From the NCBI GenBank assembly GCA_963519305.1, contig CAUQMS010000010.1, positions 1-64,000 on the forward strand: a stretch of DNA of 64,000 nt, read 5' to 3'. The notes beneath the pieces were generated by a model. That model searched no databases, had not been told where the DNA came from, and was given only the letters and a program-made list of their open reading frames with translations. This document shows, piece after piece, positions 44,361 to 53,396 of this stretch. The position numbers and the translations under genes were made by a program. This DNA comes from Ewingella sp963519305. Its GTDB lineage: Bacteria > Pseudomonadota > Gammaproteobacteria > Enterobacterales > Enterobacteriaceae. The first letter of the stretch is position 1. Each line of letters starts with the position of its first letter.

Positions 44361-46676
44361 ATGAAAGCACTGACCATTGGTTTAATTGGTAATCCGAATT
44401 CAGGTAAAACCACCCTTTTCAACCAATTAACCGGCGCACGTCAGCGCGTGGGTAACTGGGCTGGTGTTACGGTTGAGCGTAAAGAGGGGCAGTTCGCGAC
44501 CCAACAACATCAGGTCACGCTGGTCGATTTACCCGGCACCTATTCACTGACCACCATTTCAGAACAGACCTCCCTCGACGAACAAATTGCCTGCCATTAC
44601 ATCCTCGGCAACGAAGCCGATCTGATGATAAACGTGGTAGATGCGTCGAATCTGGAACGTAATTTGTACCTGACGCTGCAACTGCTGGAACTCGGCATTC
44701 CCTGCATCGTCGCCCTGAATATGCTTGATATCGCCAAAACCCAGAACATCACTATCGATATTCCGGCGCTCGCCAAGCGCCTTGGCTGCCCGGTGATAGC
44801 CCTGGTATCTACCCGCGCGAGCGGTATCAGCGAACTTAAAGCCGCCATTGACCAGCGCCCGGAAGCGTCGAATCTTACCCGCGTGACGTATCCGCAGGTG
44901 CTACAGCAGGAAGTGGATCTGCTGGCCGCAGAAATGCCTGCAGAAATGCCGTTGCAACAGCGCCGCTGGCTGGCCCTGCAAATGCTCGAAGGGGATATTT
45001 ACAGCCAGACCCATGCGGGAAACGGCGCTAATATTTTGCCGCAGGTGCGCGCCCGTCTGATCGAACAGCAGCATGAAGATCCCGCGTTGCTGATTGCCGA
45101 TGCCCGTTACCAATGCATCGTCAGCCTGTGCGAAGCGGTGAGCAACTCGCACCTGACCGCTCCCAACCGTATGACGCAAGTCCTTGACCGGGTGATCCTG
45201 AACCGCTTCCTCGGTGTGCCGATTTTCCTGCTGGTTATGTACCTGATGTTCCTGCTGGCGATTAACATCGGCGGCGCGCTGCAACCTATTTTCGATATCG
45301 GCTCGGCGGCTATTTTCATTCAGGGAACACAGTGGCTGGGCTTTACCCTGCATTTCCCGCAGTGGCTGACGATATTCCTTGCTCAGGGCGTCGGCGGCGG
45401 GATCAACACCGTTCTGCCGCTGGTCCCGCAAATCGGCATGATGTATCTGTTTCTTTCGTTTCTGGAAGACTCCGGCTATATGGCGCGCGCCGCCTTTGTG
45501 ATGGACCGCCTGATGCAGGCGCTGGGGCTGCCGGGAAAATCCTTCGTACCGCTGATCGTCGGTTTTGGCTGTAACGTACCTTCGATTATGGGGGCCCGCA
45601 CGCTCGACGCCCCGCGTGAACGCCTGATGACCGTCATGATGGCACCGTTCATGTCCTGCGGCGCACGTCTGGCGATTTTCGCCGTCTTCTCCGCCGCATT
45701 CTTCGGACAGAGCGGCGCATCGGTGGTCTTCTCGCTTTACCTGCTCGGTATCGTGGTCGCTATTCTTACCGGGCTGGTGCTGAAATACACCATCATGCGC
45801 GGTGAAGCCTCGCCGTTCGTCATGGAGTTGCCGGTTTACCATATTCCGCATTTGAAAAGCTTGCTGCTGCAAACCTGGCAACGCCTGAAAGGCTTTGTGC
45901 TGCGGGCCGGTAAAGTGATTGTCATCGCCAGTATTTTCATTGGCGCACTCAATAGTTTCTCCTTCAGCGGTAAAGCCGTCGACAACATTAACGACTCGGC
46001 GCTGGCGACCGTCAGTAAAGTGCTGACGCCAATCCTCAGTCCGATGGGTGTGCACGAAGACAACTGGCAAGCGACGGTCGGTTTAGTCACCGGCGCGATG
46101 GCAAAAGAAGTGGTGGTCGGTACGCTCAATACCCTTTACACCGCCGAGCACATCACCACACAACAGTTCGACGCCGCCAGTTTCAATCTGCTGGGCGAAC
46201 TGAACGGCGCCATGCACCAGACCTGGCAGGGGCTGAAAGACACCTTTAGCCTGAGCGTACTCTCCAACCCAATAGAAGCCAGCAAAGGCGACGGCGAGAT
46301 GGCGGCCACCTCGATGGGGGTGATGAGCAGTAAATTCGGCACAGCCATTTCAGCGTACAGCTACCTGATTTTCGTCTTGCTTTACGTTCCGTGCGTCTCA
46401 GTAATGGGCGCTATCGCACGTGAAACCAGCCGTGGCTGGATGACATTTTCCATCGTCTGGGGGCTGAACGTGGCCTATTCGCTGGCAACGCTGTTCTTTC
46501 AGGCGGCCACTTTCAGCGACCATCCGGGGCGCAGCACTGGGATCATCCTGACGGTGATAATTTTCAATGCGCTGGTGCTGCTGACCTTGCGCAAAATGCG
46601 CAGCCGCGTCAGCGTCACGTTAAAACCGCGCAAAGCGGCCGCCTGCTGCTCTTCACCGTCAGGCGACTGCCACTAG
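44361..46676 (+). CDS. feoB: Ferrous iron transporter FeoB
   Basis: A 771-aa inner-membrane Fe(II) transporter (E. coli 773). The N-terminal G-domain has G1 GNPNSGKTT (10-18), G3 DLPGTYS and G4-like ALNMLD. A GDI-like domain follows, then about eight membrane helices with the Gate motifs: FLEDSGYMARAAFVMDR, GFGCNVPSIMGAR and FMSCGARLAIFAVF. The C-terminus carries vicinal cysteines (CCSSPSGDCH). Confidence 0.97.
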   Translation: MKALTIGLIGNPNSGKTTLFNQLTGARQRVGNWAGVTVERKEGQFATQQHQVTLVDLPGTYSLTTISEQTSLDEQIACHYILGNEADLMINVVDASNLERNLYLTLQLLELGIPCIVALNMLDIAKTQNITIDIPALAKRLGCPVIALVSTRASGISELKAAIDQRPEASNLTRVTYPQVLQQEVDLLAAEMPAEMPLQQRRWLALQMLEGDIYSQTHAGNGANILPQVRARLIEQQHEDPALLIADARYQCIVSLCEAVSNSHLTAPNRMTQVLDRVILNRFLGVPIFLLVMYLMFLLAINIGGALQPIFDIGSAAIFIQGTQWLGFTLHFPQWLTIFLAQGVGGGINTVLPLVPQIGMMYLFLSFLEDSGYMARAAFVMDRLMQALGLPGKSFVPLIVGFGCNVPSIMGARTLDAPRERLMTVMMAPFMSCGARLAIFAVFSAAFFGQSGASVVFSLYLLGIVVAILTGLVLKYTIMRGEASPFVMELPVYHIPHLKSLLLQTWQRLKGFVLRAGKVIVIASIFIGALNSFSFSGKAVDNINDSALATVSKVLTPILSPMGVHEDNWQATVGLVTGAMAKEVVVGTLNTLYTAEHITTQQFDAASFNLLGELNGAMHQTWQGLKDTFSLSVLSNPIEASKGDGEMAATSMGVMSSKFGTAISAYSYLIFVLLYVPCVSVMGAIARETSRGWMTFSIVWGLNVAYSLATLFFQAATFSDHPGRSTGIILTVIIFNALVLLTLRKMRSRVSVTLKPRKAAACCSSPSGDCH

Positions 46677-46685
46677 GAGAAAACG

Positions 46686-46925
46686 ATGACCTCATTGATT
46701 GCCGTTCGCGATGGCGTGGCACTGGCGGGAAGGGTTGATGCCCGCCAGCTGAGTCATCAGTTACAAGCACCCCAACCACTGGTACAGGCAATGCTCGACC
46801 GGCTGGTTGCCATGCGAAAAGTTGAAGCCGTTGAACCTGATGACAGCTGCCTGAGCGGTGGCTGTAAAAGCTGCGCCGACGGACAAAAATGTCTGACCGT
46901 CAGCTACCGGCTGATGCATGATTGA
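46686..46925 (+). CDS. feoC: FeoC, small cysteine-rich Feo protein
   Basis: A 79-aa winged-helix protein (E. coli 78). It has four cysteines at 55, 60, 63 and 69 that can hold an Fe-S cluster or protect FeoB from proteolysis. It follows feoB by 9 nt with AGGAGAA before it. Its last 8 nt overlap the LysR gene that follows. Confidence 0.92.
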   Translation: MTSLIAVRDGVALAGRVDARQLSHQLQAPQPLVQAMLDRLVAMRKVEAVEPDDSCLSGGCKSCADGQKCLTVSYRLMHD

Positions 46926-47844
46926 TAGTGAAATCACCTTCCGTAAGCTGGAAATCTTCATCGCTTACATGGAAAAGCTCAACATCACCCGTGCCGCTGA
47001 ACATCTTGGCCTGAGCAGCGTCAGCGTGCACCGCGCACTGCATTCGCTCGAAGAGGGGCTGCGTTGCCCGTTGTTTATTCATAAAGGCCGTAATCTGCTG
47101 CCGCTGCCTGCCGCCCGCACACTACTGGAACACGCCACGCAGGTGATTGAGCAGATGGATCATGGCATCGAAGCCACGCGCCTTGCTGCTGGCTTCGGCC
47201 AGAAAAGGCTCAAGCTCGGCACGCTATATTCATTGACGCTGCAAACCATCCCCCGTCTGATCATGGGCCTCAAACTGCGCCGTCCAGAACTCGAACTGGA
47301 GCTAGTGATGGGCTCAAACAGTCATCTGCTTGCCAGAATGGAAGAAGGTCAGCTGGACGCCGTGCTGGTCTCCACCAGCGACTCGCCGATCGATACCCAG
47401 CGTTATGACCAGATCCCGCTGTTTCAGGATGATATTTTTCTCGCCGCACCGGCCAGTTCTGCGCTGGCCCCACAAGGTACCGCCGATTTACGCGATTTCA
47501 GGCAGGAGAAGTTTGTGGCGCTGGCAGAAGGATTTGCTACCTATCACGGCTTTCAGGAAGCTTTTCATGTCGCGGGGTTCGACCCGGACATTGTTACCCG
47601 GGTGAATGATATTTTTTCGATGCTGAGTCTGGTGCAGGCGGGTGTGGGCTATACGTTAATACCGGGGCGCATGAAAGGCGTCTATGAAAACACAGTGCGC
47701 CTGATACCGCTGGCCGAACCTTATCAGATGCGCCAGACTATCTCCCTCGTCTATCCGCACAGCCGTGAACGCGACCCGAATCTGCTGGCTCTGGCCGCAG
47801 AGTGCAGGATGTATGCGTTAGGGAAACCAGGAGCTACTCTTTAA
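46918..47844 (+). CDS. mdcR: LysR-family regulator, probably MdcR of the malonate operon
   Basis: A 308-aa LysR-type regulator with an N-terminal winged helix (TFRKLEIFIAYMEKLNITRAAEHLGLSSVSVHRAL) and an effector domain. MdcR activates malonate decarboxylase genes in Klebsiella, where it lies next to mdcA and is divergent from it. Here it lies at the distal end, convergent with mdcH: the last 11 nt of each gene overlap. It also overlaps feoC by 8 nt, so it may be cotranscribed with feoABC. The mdcA promoter has a LysR-type site that fits. Confidence 0.8.
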   Translation: MIDSEITFRKLEIFIAYMEKLNITRAAEHLGLSSVSVHRALHSLEEGLRCPLFIHKGRNLLPLPAARTLLEHATQVIEQMDHGIEATRLAAGFGQKRLKLGTLYSLTLQTIPRLIMGLKLRRPELELELVMGSNSHLLARMEEGQLDAVLVSTSDSPIDTQRYDQIPLFQDDIFLAAPASSALAPQGTADLRDFRQEKFVALAEGFATYHGFQEAFHVAGFDPDIVTRVNDIFSMLSLVQAGVGYTLIPGRMKGVYENTVRLIPLAEPYQMRQTISLVYPHSRERDPNLLALAAECRMYALGKPGATL

Positions 47845-48772
47845 CGTTTTCCCGTAACCGCATTGCGAGAGTCCTCGCAACCTGCAGGCCAGACTGACAT
47901 AGAGACAGCGCTTCGCCCTGATCCATCGCACGTCGGGTCAGGCCGGTGAGGACGCTGCCGGGCGGCATCTCTATCGCCAGACGCACGTCCCGCTGGTATG
48001 CCGCCACCATCGCGTCGCGCCAGTTGACGGTGCGCGCCATGTTCATCGCCAGATCGTCTGCAATCTTCTGCGGCTGCCAGTACACCCGGCCCGACGTGCC
48101 GCTGAGATAACCGCAGGTCGGGCGCTGAAGTGTGACGAATTCGAAGGCGTTAACCAGTTTCGCGGCGGGTGCATCCAGTAAAGAGCAGTGGGAAGGTACG
48201 CTGACCGCCAGCCGGTGAGTTTTCTGCGCGCCCTGCGCTTTGGCTAAATTCAGTACCTGCTGCATGGCAACGTCGTTGCCAGCGATCACCATCTGATCTT
48301 CGGCATTGATATTCGCCAGATACACCGGCGTCTGCGGGCCATTCACCTGCTCCAGCAGCGCGGAAACCTTATCCTGGCTCAGTCCGGTGATGGCCGACAG
48401 GCCATATCCCTGCGGATAAGCCTGCTGCATCAGTTCACCACGCAGCGCCACCAGACGCACGGCATCGTCAAAGCGTAAAGCACCGGCAATCACTGCCGCG
48501 GCAAATGCACCAATCGACAGCCCGCTGCAAAAATCAGGTTGTACACCTTCGGCCTCCAGCTGTTTTGCCCAGACGACACCGGCAATCAACAGACACAGCT
48601 GCACCGCGCGGGTGGATCGCAGCGCATCGGCGCTGTCGAGCAGTAAAACGTCCGAACCCAGCGCGGTGCTGGCCCCGGAAAGGAGATCCTGTGTAAGAGG
48701 ATTTTCTGGCAGGCGGTGCAGCATATCCGGCACCTGAGGGCCCTGACCGGGAAAAGTAAACAGGATGTTCAT
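47834..48772 (-). CDS. mdcH: Malonate decarboxylase acyltransferase (epsilon) MdcH
   Basis: A 312-aa malonyl-CoA:ACP acyltransferase-type enzyme that loads malonate on the decarboxylase ACP from acyl-CoA. It has the FTFPGQGPQVPDM start and the serine nucleophile S86 in SGLSIGAF. Its arginine and histidine segments lie in later parts (VSVPSHCSLLDAPA). Start 48772 follows GGAG by 7 nt; the longer frame to 48802 is rejected because it overlaps mdcG. Last gene of the operon. Confidence 0.92.
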   Translation of the reverse strand: MNILFTFPGQGPQVPDMLHRLPENPLTQDLLSGASTALGSDVLLLDSADALRSTRAVQLCLLIAGVVWAKQLEAEGVQPDFCSGLSIGAFAAAVIAGALRFDDAVRLVALRGELMQQAYPQGYGLSAITGLSQDKVSALLEQVNGPQTPVYLANINAEDQMVIAGNDVAMQQVLNLAKAQGAQKTHRLAVSVPSHCSLLDAPAAKLVNAFEFVTLQRPTCGYLSGTSGRVYWQPQKIADDLAMNMARTVNWRDAMVAAYQRDVRLAIEMPPGSVLTGLTRRAMDQGEALSLCQSGLQVARTLAMRLRENVKE

Positions 48773-48780
48773 AACACTCC

Positions 48781-49404
48781 TCAGACTGCAGGCTTGCTCC
48801 ACGGGTCAGTGACCAGAACCGGACCTGAGTCAGTTTTCAGCATAAATTCTCCGCCGCGCAGCCATTCCGTCAGCGAGAATCCACCCTGCGGCGTGGAGAT
48901 TTGTACATCGACGCGGCATGGCATCTCTTCAAGGCTGGTGTGGAAGGCGGAAAATTCAATGGAATCCACCGGCTGATCGCAGCGGATGAGTAAGTCCAGA
49001 TCGCTTTCGGCGTGCATCACCGGAATATCGCTGACCATGGCATAGGCACAGCTGCCGGTAACGCCCCACTGCCAGGGCAGTTTCAGGCTGGCGAGAGTGA
49101 TCAGCGCCTGCATAGGTTGCAAGGAGATAAAGCGCGAATGCAGCAACGTAACGGGATCGGCCACCAGTGATTCGGGCGTCACCACGCGCAGCACGTCTTC
49201 AGGTTTTATCCAAGCGGCGGCGCGCTGAATTTTGGTCATACCGCGTATCCCGACCGGAATAGCGCCATCGTCACGCCAGTCACGACGCACCACCAGCGGC
49301 AGATGTGGCCGCCAGTTGCTCACCCAGTCGGGTAAGCCCTGGTCGTTTTCCAGCAAAGCACGGTCGGCAATCCAAATCAGGTCATGGGCACGCGGCAGAC
49401 TCAT
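48781..49404 (-). CDS. mdcG: Phosphoribosyl-dephospho-CoA transferase MdcG
   Basis: A 207-aa nucleotidyltransferase that attaches the prosthetic group precursor made by MdcB to the ACP MdcC. The nucleotidyltransferase metal motif is seen as ESDLDLLIRCD. It lies between mdcF and mdcH, as in Klebsiella. Confidence 0.92.
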   Translation of the reverse strand: MSLPRAHDLIWIADRALLENDQGLPDWVSNWRPHLPLVVRRDWRDDGAIPVGIRGMTKIQRAAAWIKPEDVLRVVTPESLVADPVTLLHSRFISLQPMQALITLASLKLPWQWGVTGSCAYAMVSDIPVMHAESDLDLLIRCDQPVDSIEFSAFHTSLEEMPCRVDVQISTPQGGFSLTEWLRGGEFMLKTDSGPVLVTDPWSKPAV

Positions 49405-49423
49405 CGTTACGGTTCCTTATTCA

Positions 49424-50386
49424 TCAGTGCAGTGAAGCAGTCAGTGTTATAAACAGCGGTAACGTAATGATACACAACACTGAACTGATCAACAGTGACG
49501 CTTCTGCATCTGGTGACTGAACGCCGAAACGGTTGCCGAACACGATCCCGAAGAAACCGGCTGACAGCGCAATCATCAGAATAGCTGTAACCGCCATCTG
49601 GCCGCTGAGGCCAAAGGCCAGCACCAGACCCCAGGCGATAAACGGCTGGATCAGGTTTTTCGCTACGCAGGAAACCAGCACCGGACCGTTGATTTTCAAC
49701 TGACGCGCTGACAGGATCACCCCGGTCAAAAACAGCGCCGATGCCGTGGCTGACAGGCCCAGCGGTTTAATCGAGGCCAGCACAATTTCCGGCATTTTGA
49801 TGCCAATGGCTGACAGCACCACCCCCAGCAACGGTCCCCAGACAATCGGTTTTTTCACCGAACGCCACATCAGCACCGGCAGCAGCGCCAGTGAGGAGCC
49901 TTGACCTTCACCGCCGAGGCGTGCTTTTTCGCGCTCGAGGATCAACAGACAGAACGGCGTCATCAGTACCGAACCGCAGGCAATCGCCACCGCGACCGAC
50001 AGCGACGTGGTGGAAGATTCTCCGAGCACGCTGCCCAAAATCGGCAAACCGAGTGCCGCATAGTTTGGCAGCGCCACGGTCAGCGTCAGCACCGCCGCAT
50101 CCTGCGGTGACTTGTGAAATACCCGCGTGCAGGTGAAATAAATCGCCGCATAGGTTATCCACATCGCCAGAACCAGCACCACAATCAGCGGCGTCTGTTC
50201 GACAATCCCGGCCCACGGCGTCTGTACCGTGGCGGCAAACAGCGTGGCGGGCAAAGCAAAATCCATCACAAATACGTTCAACAACGAGACATTTTTGTTA
50301 TCCACCATTTTCGCCTTCCCGGCAAAATAGCCGAGCAGCATGATGACGAAAATCGGGGCGAGGGCGTGCAAAATCACATAAGTCAT
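49424..50386 (-). CDS. mdcF: AEC-family malonate transporter MdcF
   Basis: A 320-aa inner-membrane carrier of the auxin efflux carrier family, with about ten hydrophobic segments. MTYVILHALAPIFVIMLLGY, DFALPATLFAATVQTPWAG and the late LALAFGLSGQMAVTAILMIALSAGFFGIVFGNRFG-type regions are typical. It likely carries malonate. It lies inside the mdc operon after mdcE, as in Klebsiella. Confidence 0.87.
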   Translation of the reverse strand: MTYVILHALAPIFVIMLLGYFAGKAKMVDNKNVSLLNVFVMDFALPATLFAATVQTPWAGIVEQTPLIVVLVLAMWITYAAIYFTCTRVFHKSPQDAAVLTLTVALPNYAALGLPILGSVLGESSTTSLSVAVAIACGSVLMTPFCLLILEREKARLGGEGQGSSLALLPVLMWRSVKKPIVWGPLLGVVLSAIGIKMPEIVLASIKPLGLSATASALFLTGVILSARQLKINGPVLVSCVAKNLIQPFIAWGLVLAFGLSGQMAVTAILMIALSAGFFGIVFGNRFGVQSPDAEASLLISSVLCIITLPLFITLTASLH

Positions 50387-50540
50387 AGCGATGTACCTGA
50401 GGTAAATAAAAAGGAATTACCCAGTCCGCCGGTTACGATGTTTTTTATAAATTCCAGTCGGATGCGGCACGCTGAACGCTGGGCCGCATCTCGCTGTATG
50501 CAGGTGCCTTTACCGGCTGAAAGACTGAAAAGTTAAGGGA

Positions 50541-51365
50541 TTACCATTCCTGGCGCATGCGTTCCCGGACAAGTTGCGAACTGCCGCGGTTGTCGGCACC
50601 TAAGCGATTTTTAAGGCCGACGCCCTCCTTACGGGCATCCAGAATGTTGTTCCACAGCGCCGACTGCACGCTGACAATATCGTCCGGCGTCGCGCTGTCG
50701 GGATTGCCGATCTCCATCAGCTGCGCCAGCAGGCCGAGGGTCGCGTAGTTTTCGATGTCATAGGCCATCGGCGGGATGGTGGCCGCCAGTTTCTCCAGCG
50801 ACTCGACCGAACGCAGCGTAATACGCGCCGCCGACGCTTTGCCCATCGCGTGGATCATCACGTCCGGATTATTGAAAGCGATGAGCTTGTTGGCCTGATA
50901 GCCATGCGCCAGAAACGCGCCGGACATAGCTTTGCCGACAATCAGCCCGATCACCGGATGTCCGGCCAGACGCGCATTGGCATAAGCCCCGGCAGCACCG
51001 GCCAGTGCCTGATGAATACCAAAAGCCTCCTCGCGGCGGCCGTAAGCCTGGCTCGGCACGTCGATCACCGCCACAATCGCCCGTTTAATCGCTTTGCCAG
51101 CGTCTTCGGCAACCGTCTGACTGACCACTTTTGCCAGAGTCCAGCCTTCGAGCAGACCGACTTCGCCGCCTGCGGCTCGCGGATAATGGTTATTGTTATC
51201 CGGCACGACGGCGATATAACGCACGTCCTGATCGTTGATTTTTCCGTCTGCCGCTTTCACCGACGAGCACAGTCCGGTGAGCGGTGTGGCGTCTTTGGTC
51301 AGTTCAGCAAACCAGTAATCGCCGCGGCTGACAGCATTTTTGGCAATATTTTCAAGCGTGCTCAT
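50541..51365 (-). CDS. mdcE: Malonate decarboxylase gamma subunit MdcE
   Basis: A 274-aa carboxyltransferase-like subunit. With MdcD it decarboxylates malonyl-S-ACP to acetyl-S-ACP. The crotonase-fold oxyanion region is visible in GLIVGKAMSGAFLAHGYQANK and MIHAMGKASAARIT. Its start overlaps mdcD by 4 nt. Confidence 0.93.
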   Translation of the reverse strand: MSTLENIAKNAVSRGDYWFAELTKDATPLTGLCSSVKAADGKINDQDVRYIAVVPDNNNHYPRAAGGEVGLLEGWTLAKVVSQTVAEDAGKAIKRAIVAVIDVPSQAYGRREEAFGIHQALAGAAGAYANARLAGHPVIGLIVGKAMSGAFLAHGYQANKLIAFNNPDVMIHAMGKASAARITLRSVESLEKLAATIPPMAYDIENYATLGLLAQLMEIGNPDSATPDDIVSVQSALWNNILDARKEGVGLKNRLGADNRGSSQLVRERMRQEW

Positions 51366-52198
51366 GCGAGATCCTCCCGGTTAAACAGCTCTTGCGTAAT
51401 CTCACGGCTGGCCTGCCGGGCGGTATCAAAGCCGGTGAGTTTTGGCAGGTAATAGTCGAATTTATCGGAGCGATGCTGAGCAGGAACGCCTTTGGCAATA
51501 AACGCCAGCAGATGGCTTTTCACTTCGCTCAGGGAATCTTTCACCAGCGCATCGACAAAGCCGCTGTGATAACGCACTTCGCCGCCGGTCATGCTCCAGA
51601 TAAACGGCCGGTCGCGGGAGTCATATTCTTCGATGCCCGCTTCCTGCTCGATAACCTGCGGGCCGTTAAGACCGAGACGCGCTTCGCGGGTAACGATGAG
51701 ATAGCTGCAGAGCGCGGCAGCAATCGACATTCCGCCGAAGCAACCGACGGTCCCGGCCACAACGCCAATCACCGGCGTATAGCGGCGTAAATCCACAATG
51801 GCGGCGTGAATATCGGCGATAGCGGCCAGGCCAAGATTCGCCTCTTGCAGACGTACACCGCCGGTTTCCAGCAGCAGCACGACCTGCGTCGGAATACCGC
51901 TGCGGTTATCTTCCGCGGCCAGCTCTAACGCGGCGGCCATTTTCGCACCGGAAACTTCCCCCATGCTGCCGCCCTGAAATGCCCCTTCGATAGCCACAAC
52001 CACCGCGGGCTGGCCTTCGAGCTTGCCTTTGGCGACCACCATGCCATCGTCCATCTGCGGCACGATGCCCTGCGGTTCCAGCCACGGTGACATGATGCGT
52101 TCGAACGGTCCCAGCAGCTCGCGGAAAGTCCCTGCGTCGAGCAGATTGCGCGCACGTTGGCGGGCATTCAGCTCAATAAAGCTTTGATCAGTTGGCAT
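51362..52198 (-). CDS. mdcD: Malonate decarboxylase beta subunit MdcD
   Basis: A 278-aa carboxyltransferase-type subunit, partner of MdcE. VVAIEGAFQGGSMGEVSGAKM and TVGCFGGMSIAAALCSYLI are family-like. Start 52198 follows GAGGAGG by 7 nt; the frame from 52225 lies in mdcC. It overlaps mdcC by 11 nt. Confidence 0.93.
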   Translation of the reverse strand: MPTDQSFIELNARQRARNLLDAGTFRELLGPFERIMSPWLEPQGIVPQMDDGMVVAKGKLEGQPAVVVAIEGAFQGGSMGEVSGAKMAAALELAAEDNRSGIPTQVVLLLETGGVRLQEANLGLAAIADIHAAIVDLRRYTPVIGVVAGTVGCFGGMSIAAALCSYLIVTREARLGLNGPQVIEQEAGIEEYDSRDRPFIWSMTGGEVRYHSGFVDALVKDSLSEVKSHLLAFIAKGVPAQHRSDKFDYYLPKLTGFDTARQASREITQELFNREDLA

Positions 52199-52490
52199 AA
52201 CCCGCCTCCTCAAATACCTGTTCAATCCGCAGGCGCGCTACGCCAGGCGTTGCGCCAAAGTCATTGATATCGAGCTGGCCTGCGGGCAGTTCACGCAGCT
52301 GACTCAGACGGTCGAAAAAGCGTTGCCACAAAGTGTGGCTGCCATCGACGGAGGTCGTGACAGTGACGCGCAGCGCATCGCCCGTTTTCGGTTCATACAG
52401 CGCTTCTAAATCGCCGGAACCGACCACGCCAGCCTGCGCGCGTCCGGTCAGCGGCGTATGCGCCGGGTAAGTAAATTCAAAACGTTCCAT
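52188..52490 (-). CDS. mdcC: Malonate decarboxylase acyl carrier protein MdcC
   Basis: A 100-aa delta subunit that carries the 2'-(5''-phosphoribosyl)-3'-dephospho-CoA group. Serine S25 in VVGSGDLEALYEP is the expected attachment site, as in Klebsiella MdcC. It cycles acetyl and malonyl thioesters between MdcA, MdcDE and MdcH. Confidence 0.93.
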   Translation of the reverse strand: MERFEFTYPAHTPLTGRAQAGVVGSGDLEALYEPKTGDALRVTVTTSVDGSHTLWQRFFDRLSQLRELPAGQLDINDFGATPGVARLRIEQVFEEAGYAN

Positions 52491-52532
52491 AACACCTCTT
52501 TATACAAATCATGATGTTAATAATCGGGCCAG

Positions 52533-53396
52533 TCACGCCAGAGAGACGCGATCGAGAAACAGAGTGGCAGCCAGTAAATCTGCCGCGCCGCCGGGTGAGA
52601 CGTTGTCATTGAGCATCCGGTTTTCCAGCGCCTGAAGGTGCCAGCGTCCGGCGGCTGTTTGTGTGCCACCGGCGTTCAGCACCGCGCGGGAACCAGCGTG
52701 CATCGCCAGTAAAGCTGGCAGGCCACCACGCGACAGCACGCAGGTATCAGTAAGCCGGGTCATCACGGCCAGCAGCGCATTGAGCTGCGACTGACTTTCC
52801 GTCGCCCCTGCCTGACGGCTGCTACGCAACTGCGGCAAAGCGAGTTCGATAATGTGTGGAAAACCGCCCTGCGCCTCTTCCCGCGCGCCCGGCACCTGAT
52901 AGCGCTGAACGGCGTGGGAACCCTTGCTGAAGCTTTTCGGACTGAACGCGTCGGGCAGTGCCGCCAGTTTTGCCGCCCGTTTGGCGATGGCCTGTGGGCT
53001 GTCAGATTCAGGCTGCCTCGCGACGGCGCTGACCAACAATCCCATCGCCCAGATAGCGCCCCGGTGAGTATTCACTCCGCCGGTGGCTTCCATCATCACG
53101 GCTTCCCCTTCGCGCCCCAGACGCCCCACTTCCTGACGCAGCGCGACATCCGCCGGGCGCTGAAAACTGTGCAGCGCCAGAGCATGGAAGGTGGAGGTCA
53201 GGCTGTGCGCCGAACGTTCCATCAGCGCCAGCGTCAGATCCTGATGAGCACCTGATCCCCGGCTGTCCACCAGACCCGGTTTCGGGCTGAGCCGCGCTTC
53301 ATCGATCAGCGCCTGCGTCGCCTGGTGTGCCAGCCCTGCGGCCAGTTGCTCAGCGGCGCTTTCGCCCCTGACCGATAAAATCTGCGGCATCGTCAT
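52533..53396 (-). CDS. mdcB: Triphosphoribosyl-dephospho-CoA synthase MdcB
   Basis: A 287-aa CitG-like enzyme that makes the prosthetic group precursor from ATP and dephospho-CoA. EARLSPKPGLVDSRGSGAHQDL and GVNTHRGAIWAMGLL are hallmark CitG/MdcB segments. It overlaps the mdcA stop by one base (TAATG). Confidence 0.93.
   Translation of the reverse strand: MTMPQILSVRGESAAEQLAAGLAHQATQALIDEARLSPKPGLVDSRGSGAHQDLTLALMERSAHSLTSTFHALALHSFQRPADVALRQEVGRLGREGEAVMMEATGGVNTHRGAIWAMGLLVSAVARQPESDSPQAIAKRAAKLAALPDAFSPKSFSKGSHAVQRYQVPGAREEAQGGFPHIIELALPQLRSSRQAGATESQSQLNALLAVMTRLTDTCVLSRGGLPALLAMHAGSRAVLNAGGTQTAAGRWHLQALENRMLNDNVSPGGAADLLAATLFLDRVSLA

Noticed and set aside
44901..46070. Minus-strand ORF of 389 aa opposite feoB
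   Set aside because: Antisense shadow; the charged, His/Gln/Arg-rich product has no family features and feoB is certain.
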